Shown here: piece by piece, positions 59,777-64,000 of the stretch
Position numbering within the stretch: the stretch's first letter is position 1
How the letters are laid out: each line of letters begins with the position of its first letter
Assembly: GCA_003598065.1 (NCBI GenBank)
Contig: QZKR01000176.1
Span: 1-64,000, forward strand
Origin: Myxococcales bacterium
Lineage (GTDB): Bacteria > Myxococcota_A > SURF-8
Length of the DNA stretch: 64,000 bases
Reading direction: 5' to 3'
The notes under the pieces: model-generated
Told to the model about the DNA's origin: nothing
The model's input: the letters and a program-made list of their open reading frames with translations, nothing else
Database searches by the model: none
Translations under genes and position numbers: made by a program

Positions 59777-60304
59777 TCAATACGAGGCGCTTGTCGGCGC
59801 TTCGTTCGGATCGTTTTCGGTGGGATAGGTTTCCCTCCAGAGCCCCGTGACGTCGGGAAGGCGTCCCCACGTGCCGCCATATGGCGCGTTTCCGATCTCG
59901 ACCTGGTCGACGATCCCGCCTTCGCTGTCGAGCAGATAAACGGATTCTTCGCCGCATTTGAGGCCGAAGGCGAACCCTTCTTCGAGATCCTTCTGCCGCC
60001 GGATCACAAGGTGTTCCTCCGGCTGGATCTCCGTGCCGGACGGCAGGGCGAACTGGCGCCCGTCTTTGGTGAGGCTGTCGGCGATTCGCCACAGACCGAT
60101 GTCGATGGCGGCGGCGGTTATGTTGACGATTTCCACCCAGTCGCGGCCGTGGCACGAGATTTCGTTGAGCGCCACCAAACCGCTCGATGGGCTCTCTTCC
60201 GTGCTTTCTTCTTCCCCGCAGGCAGGGCAGGCCAGGACAAGGAGGCTCACGGCGAAAAGGAACGGCCAGGACGTCCGTCGGATGATTGTCGGGGATTGTC
60301 GCAT
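59777..60304 (-). CDS. Lipoprotein with lamin-tail-like domain
   Basis: A 175-residue exported protein. ATG 60304 gives a signal ending at ACPAC (lipobox). The mature part matches the LTD (lamin tail) immunoglobulin-like fold: LVALNEISCHGRDWVEIVNITAAAIDIGLWRI and SGTEIQPEEHLVIRR. Bacterial LTD domains are binding or attachment modules. The C-terminus GTWGRLPDVTG...WRETYPTEN is typical of the fold's last strands. The RBS is AAAGGAAC, 10 bp upstream. An ATG at 60331 is a less likely start. Confidence 0.8.
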   Translation of the reverse strand: MRQSPTIIRRTSWPFLFAVSLLVLACPACGEEESTEESPSSGLVALNEISCHGRDWVEIVNITAAAIDIGLWRIADSLTKDGRQFALPSGTEIQPEEHLVIRRQKDLEEGFAFGLKCGEESVYLLDSEGGIVDQVEIGNAPYGGTWGRLPDVTGLWRETYPTENDPNEAPTSASY

Positions 60305-60350
60305 CGGCGGAATGTTCCTTTCAAGGGTCATGACCGGAAGCGGCGGTCGC

Positions 60351-62453
60351 TCATTCGCCTCTTCCCGGGTACGGGCGCGCCTGCTTGATATACAAGGTCG
60401 GCGACTCGTCCGGCTTTTCAGCGTCGTCGAATTTGAATTCCACGTCCATCGCGTACCAGCCGCCGTTGCCCGAGGCGGGACCGTAAGCCGGCGAGAATCG
60501 TTCATGGATGGCGGCGAGCGCCAGACCGAGCTGATGAATCTGGGTCACGCCGAGAACGGTATCGCCTTCGCACACCAGGTTCGAGCGCGACAGGTAGGTG
60601 ACCGGCTGGCCCGGCTCGGAGAAATAATAGAGAAACTGATCGCTCGTGACGCCCGGCGGAGGCGCGACCACTTCCACGTCGCCGCCGTACTGGACGTTGA
60701 CGTAGAAGGCGGGATCCAGGCCCGAGGCGTCGAAGGGATTGGCGGTCACGGCCACGCCGTTGGCTTCCTCGTCCGGGAAGTTCTGATGGACGATCAGCCC
60801 CATGCCGACCGTTTTGTGATCGACGCCGTAATAGGTCCGTTCCTCGAAGGAACGGAACAGCCAGGCGCTGGCGTAGGTTTCGCGAATGGCGTCGAGGACG
60901 CTTTCCCACACGTAAGGGTCTCCCGTGTGCGACTCGTAGCAGCCGGCGCAAGGGAAGCCGTCCAGGTCTTCGCTGTTCGTGCTGGTGCGGAACCGCAGCT
61001 TTTTCCCGTCTGTCGGGAACATGGCCGCGATCCTGGCCTTAAGCAATGTCTGAAACTCCTCGTCGAGCGGCGACGCCATCATCTCGTCGCGGAGCTCCGC
61101 CAGCTTCTGGTCGCGCGTCGCGTAGTCGGAGGCGAACGGCTCGTCGGCGAGCAGAGAGTCCAGCCGGTCGAAGAAGCCGTTCTGGTCCATGAATTGCCAG
61201 TAATAATACACAGGAACCGCGAGCGCCTTTCTGATCGGCGCGTCATCCGTCCTGACCAGCACGGAGTAGTGGGCTGCTTTCCCGCCGTACGCCTGAACGG
61301 CGGTCGCGATCTTGTCCCGGAGCGTTTCGTCCGCTTCGGGCTCGGGAGTCGCCTCCTCGATGTCCACGATGTCCTTGACGCTCAGATCCAGAGCGGGGAG
61401 CGTCACGGCTTCGGGTTTCTTGGCTTCCCAGAACGCTTCCGCCTCCTCCCGGCTCACTTCGCGGATGCTCCAATCCGTGGAGGCGACCGTCAGTTCGACC
61501 AGCTTGCCTTCGAGGGCGAGCAAGGTGGGATCGGTCAAGGCGTTCCGCAGGCCCATGTTGGGGGTGTGGCGATTCTGAGAGAGCACGTTGACGTGCGAAA
61601 GCGGAGTTTGGAATTCCTCCGTGATCAAGCCCTGGACGACGGAAATATCGTTTGGCGCTTCGTCGAGAACCACGATGGAGGTGAACGAGAGATACTGCGC
61701 GCCGAGATCCGCCGCCTTGGCGAAGATCAGTTGCCCGATGCCGACAGCCAGCGTCAGCGGCTGATAGTCGATCTCCGCGTAAATGTCGTCGGTGGTGATC
61801 GCCGGAATGCCGGCGGGGAGATTGGCCGCTTCGGCGGCGACGGCTTCCGAGGTCGGATGGAAAAAGAGACCCGGCCCGAAGAAGGCGGCGCTCGCTGTTG
61901 CTTCATACAGCGTGGCGATCATCGGCGCGGAGGCGGTGTCGTACGGCGAGATCTCCAGCGCCCAGATGCCCGGTCCTTCGTAATGCGTCACGGCGCCGAG
62001 GATGAAGCGACGTTCGGGGCTGTAATACTCGGTCGTGTTGAATTCGGAAAGCTGCGGAACGATCGGCAGGCCGTCTCCGGACAGATGGCTCGACGCGAAC
62101 TCGTAGTGAACCTGGTAAAGAACGCTGTTTTGGAAGTACAGGGCGTTCTCGTCGGCCTGGTCCAGCACGATCTTCACCGACCGCGCTCCCGGCAAGGTCG
62201 AATTGATGGGCTCCGAGGCCAAGGCCCCGAAGTCCGCCGCGCATCCGATGCGCTGGAGGAATTCCGGATATTCCTCGCCCTCGGAAATTACGCAGACTCC
62301 GTCTTCGACGGCGGGGATCACGAGGGAATCGTCTGCTTCGGAATCTCCGTCGGAGGTTTGTTCGCTTGGGCTCGGGGAAGCGCATGCCATAAACAGCAGC
62401 GCGCCGATCAAGGCGATAAAAGCTGATTGTCCAGCCGGTTGAGCTACCGACAT
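60351..62453 (-). CDS. Exported lipoprotein with PEP/pyruvate-dikinase-like domain
   Basis: A 700-residue protein. ATG 62453 has AAGGAG and gives a signal ending at FMAC with a short DGD spacer. The middle has EEFQTPLSHVNVLSQNRHTPNMG, like the swivelling phospho-His domain of PEP-using enzymes (SHxA type). The later part has RFRTSTNSEDLDGFPCAGCYESH and ends FKFDDAEKPDESPTLYIKQARPYPG, like the PPDK_N ATP-grasp domain. The order differs from true dikinases. Such proteins with a secretion signal are puzzling because ATP is not available outside the cytoplasm; the fold may bind glycans or another nucleotide-like ligand. Not recognised as a named enzyme. Confidence 0.75.
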   Translation of the reverse strand: MSVAQPAGQSAFIALIGALLFMACASPSPSEQTSDGDSEADDSLVIPAVEDGVCVISEGEEYPEFLQRIGCAADFGALASEPINSTLPGARSVKIVLDQADENALYFQNSVLYQVHYEFASSHLSGDGLPIVPQLSEFNTTEYYSPERRFILGAVTHYEGPGIWALEISPYDTASAPMIATLYEATASAAFFGPGLFFHPTSEAVAAEAANLPAGIPAITTDDIYAEIDYQPLTLAVGIGQLIFAKAADLGAQYLSFTSIVVLDEAPNDISVVQGLITEEFQTPLSHVNVLSQNRHTPNMGLRNALTDPTLLALEGKLVELTVASTDWSIREVSREEAEAFWEAKKPEAVTLPALDLSVKDIVDIEEATPEPEADETLRDKIATAVQAYGGKAAHYSVLVRTDDAPIRKALAVPVYYYWQFMDQNGFFDRLDSLLADEPFASDYATRDQKLAELRDEMMASPLDEEFQTLLKARIAAMFPTDGKKLRFRTSTNSEDLDGFPCAGCYESHTGDPYVWESVLDAIRETYASAWLFRSFEERTYYGVDHKTVGMGLIVHQNFPDEEANGVAVTANPFDASGLDPAFYVNVQYGGDVEVVAPPPGVTSDQFLYYFSEPGQPVTYLSRSNLVCEGDTVLGVTQIHQLGLALAAIHERFSPAYGPASGNGGWYAMDVEFKFDDAEKPDESPTLYIKQARPYPGRGE

Positions 62454-62521
62454 CTCATTCTCCTTCAAGCAAAGGAGAAAGGAAAAACGGCGGCCGGCCG
62501 CCGCCGCGCTTTCGCAGCCGT

Positions 62522-63580
62522 TCAGGGCGTCAGCGCAAAGCAATAAAACCCGCCGTAACCGCCGCCGGAACCGACCGTGCCGTCGTGTCCCGGGCCGCCG
62601 GTTTCGGCGAGGTTGACTCCGGGAGCGCAACCGGACTCGTCGAGAGCGGACATCCAGTTGTTCATGCTGTCGTCGCCTGGAGGGGGATTTTCCTTGCCCG
62701 GAAAACCGCTCCTGGGCCATGAATGTCCGACGCGCGGCTTGCCGCTGCCGGAGGAGCCCGAGGAACTCGTCCAGTCCTTGCAGGTCGCCGTGGCGCTATA
62801 GAGCCGGCCCCGATCGTTCGTCCCGGTCAGCATGTCGTGGTTGTCCACTTCAGGTTGGGTAGGATCGGGCCGATGGTTGAGGGTCCCGTCTTCATTCGGG
62901 AAATCGTCGCGGATTGTCGCATCCCCGCCTTCCGGACGCTCGTTCAGCAAATCGTCTATCGTCCGGGCGAGCCTCCTTCCGAGCCGGTCGTACCAGGGAC
63001 CGTCGCCGATGCGGTCGATGGCGTTGACGACATTCCCGTTCCCGTCGTCGGCGGCGCTTAAAAAGGCCCGCCACTGTTTGACCGAAGAGCCCGGCATGCT
63101 GCGTTCGGCGATGGCGGCGCAAATTTTGTCCGCGCCGCGCAATCCCGCCCCTGGCCCCGTCTCGCCGAAACGAAGATCCCCGCCGAAACCGTTCTGGCTG
63201 CCCGACAGTTCCCGCAGAGCGGCCAGGCTGGTTACGAAAAAGCTGAAAAGCGGAAGCTCTTCCACGTCGCCGTCGCTGATCGTTTCATCGCCGTCCGGAG
63301 GCGTCCCGTCGCCATCGGGGTCCGGCTCGTCGCCGTCGATGGGCGTTTCGTCTCCGTCGGCTCCATCCTCGGCGTCGCCATCGGGGTTCGCCGGGTCGCC
63401 GTCGTCGCTCCCTTCGCCGGTGACGTCGCCGTCCGCGTCGAATTCGACATCCCCGTCGGTGGAATCGTCGTAGTAGTATGGGATATCGTCTGAGGCGTCT
63501 ATCTGCGAGCCGCAGCCTGCCGCCGTCAAGGCTGACAGAATCCCGGGAAGAATGAAAACGATGAATCGAGTCGCCGGCAT
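62522..63580 (-). CDS. DGD-tethered lipoprotein with lectin-like (DUF1554/endostatin-like) domain
   Basis: A 352-residue exported protein. The signal ends at LTAAGC. Residues about 30-115 are the DGD-rich tether (DGDVEFDADGDVTGEG and similar). The domain has AALRELSGSQNGFGGDLRF, LRGADKICAAIAE, QWRAFLSAADDGNGN, RIGDGPWYDRLGR and SGCAPGVNL, with GGYGGFYCFAL at the end. This looks like the DUF1554 / collagen-NC10-like lectin fold seen in Leptospira and myxobacterial lipoproteins. A binding role at the cell surface is inferred. It lies 68 bp upstream of the PPDK-like lipoprotein gene on the same strand. Confidence 0.8.
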   Translation of the reverse strand: MPATRFIVFILPGILSALTAAGCGSQIDASDDIPYYYDDSTDGDVEFDADGDVTGEGSDDGDPANPDGDAEDGADGDETPIDGDEPDPDGDGTPPDGDETISDGDVEELPLFSFFVTSLAALRELSGSQNGFGGDLRFGETGPGAGLRGADKICAAIAERSMPGSSVKQWRAFLSAADDGNGNVVNAIDRIGDGPWYDRLGRRLARTIDDLLNERPEGGDATIRDDFPNEDGTLNHRPDPTQPEVDNHDMLTGTNDRGRLYSATATCKDWTSSSGSSGSGKPRVGHSWPRSGFPGKENPPPGDDSMNNWMSALDESGCAPGVNLAETGGPGHDGTVGSGGGYGGFYCFALTP

Positions 63581-63596
63581 TTTGCGAATCCTCCTT

Positions 63597-64000
63597 TCAC
63601 TGGCACATCAAAAAAGTCGTCTCGCAGGTCTGACCCTCGGGGCAATCGTCGTCGCTGTTGCAGGAGATGACGCCGGGGACTTCGACCGCGACCTCCACGC
63701 TGGAGGACACGACCAGATCGACCCGGCCGTTTGAAATTTCCGTCGATCCGGTCGCCTGCCGCGCGACGACGATCGTCGGGAAGCCGGTCGCGCCCAGATC
63801 GAGCAGTTCGGAGATCAACGACGCCGAAATGACGAGCGACCCGTTGTCCTCGGCTTCGCATTCGATCTTCCCTTTGCTGCCGCCGTGGTGGCTGATGTCC
63901 AGCTTCACCTTGACTATGGAAATGTCGGCCTGGCCGGCGGGCGTCCAGATCAAAGTCAGCGCCTGGCCGGCGGAAAGAACGATGGAGGAATTCGAAAGGC
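63597..64000 (-). CDS. C-terminal part of a protein with a Cys-rich tail (5' end outside window)
   Basis: The frame is open to the right edge, so the start lies beyond the window; an apparent start codon at 63953 (TTG) is internal. The visible 134 residues look like beta-sandwich repeats (SAGQALTLIWTPAGQAD, SISIVK-like strands) and end CNSDDDCPEGQTCETTFLMCQ cut from a four-Cys tail of the kind common in Myxococcota secreted proteins. Stop codon at 63597, 16 bp before the next gene start. Not recognised as a family. Confidence 0.6.
   Translation of the reverse strand, partial: LSNSSIVLSAGQALTLIWTPAGQADISIVKVKLDISHHGGSKGKIECEAEDNGSLVISASLISELLDLGATGFPTIVVARQATGSTEISNGRVDLVVSSSVEVAVEVPGVISCNSDDDCPEGQTCETTFLMCQ

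Overview
The window is GC-rich DNA from a Gram-negative bacterium with dense, mostly operonic genes and no mobile-element genes. Outer-membrane-type proteins, many lipobox-bearing secreted proteins, several two-component systems, MopE-like Cys-rich metal-binding repeats and long Asp-Gly-Asp spacers point to a deltaproteobacterial-grade lineage (Myxococcota or an allied candidate phylum). This placement is an inference from gene style, not from a marker gene; no rRNA or intact tRNA was found.

Layout. 1-5.5 kb: end of an outer-membrane-like protein, an RmlD-type sugar reductase, a VWA/DUF4159 membrane gene pair and a YdcF-type protein. 5.5-8.3 kb: clpB behind a near-consensus heat-shock promoter that overlaps a perfect palindrome. 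8.3-15.4 kb: a surface-hydrolase block with two tandem M28 peptidase lipoproteins (the second frameshifted by an 8-bp tandem duplication), an unknown lipoprotein and a GH92 alpha-mannosidase lipoprotein. 15.6-22.9 kb: a SulP anion transporter with a periplasmic CXXCH insert and a C-terminal receiver domain, divergent from a five-gene signalling operon (degenerate cytidylate-kinase-like/receiver fusion, Cache histidine kinase, two CheY-like receivers and a kinase-like protein lacking ATP-binding motifs). 22.9-26.6 kb: a TPR/DUF3857/transglutaminase protein. 26.9-32.8 kb: porin-pstSCAB-phoU phosphate uptake operon. 33-36.7 kb: Uup ABC-F ATPase, YaiI-type protein, pirin and a GIY-YIG protein. 36.8-40.7 kb: a NodU-type carbamoyltransferase operon with two very small genes and a SGNH hydrolase. 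40.8-45.2 kb: a DUF3604 lipoprotein and an asparagine-synthase-like gene, the latter bracketed by two 79-bp inverted REP-like elements. 45.2-50.2 kb: an NtrC-type regulator with its kinase, glutamate dehydrogenase and a Cys-rich protein. 50.6-53.6 kb: a receiver/PPDK_N protein. 53.6-58.5 kb: a tRNA 3'-end remnant, an AT-rich leader and a 1527-residue mosaic lipoprotein (EGF-like, papain-type peptidase, MopE-like repeats, two FGE-like domains joined by 36 exact 18-bp repeats). 58.7-64 kb: EF-hand protein, stand-alone winged-helix regulator and more lipoproteins, including an exported PPDK_N-type protein.

Two themes stand out. First, at least six exported proteins carry an acidic DGD-rich tether right after the lipobox cysteine, which suggests a shared way of displaying enzymes at the cell surface. 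Second, the SulP-heme-STAS-receiver protein and its divergent multi-receiver operon look like one regulatory unit, and this is the best candidate here for an undescribed system.
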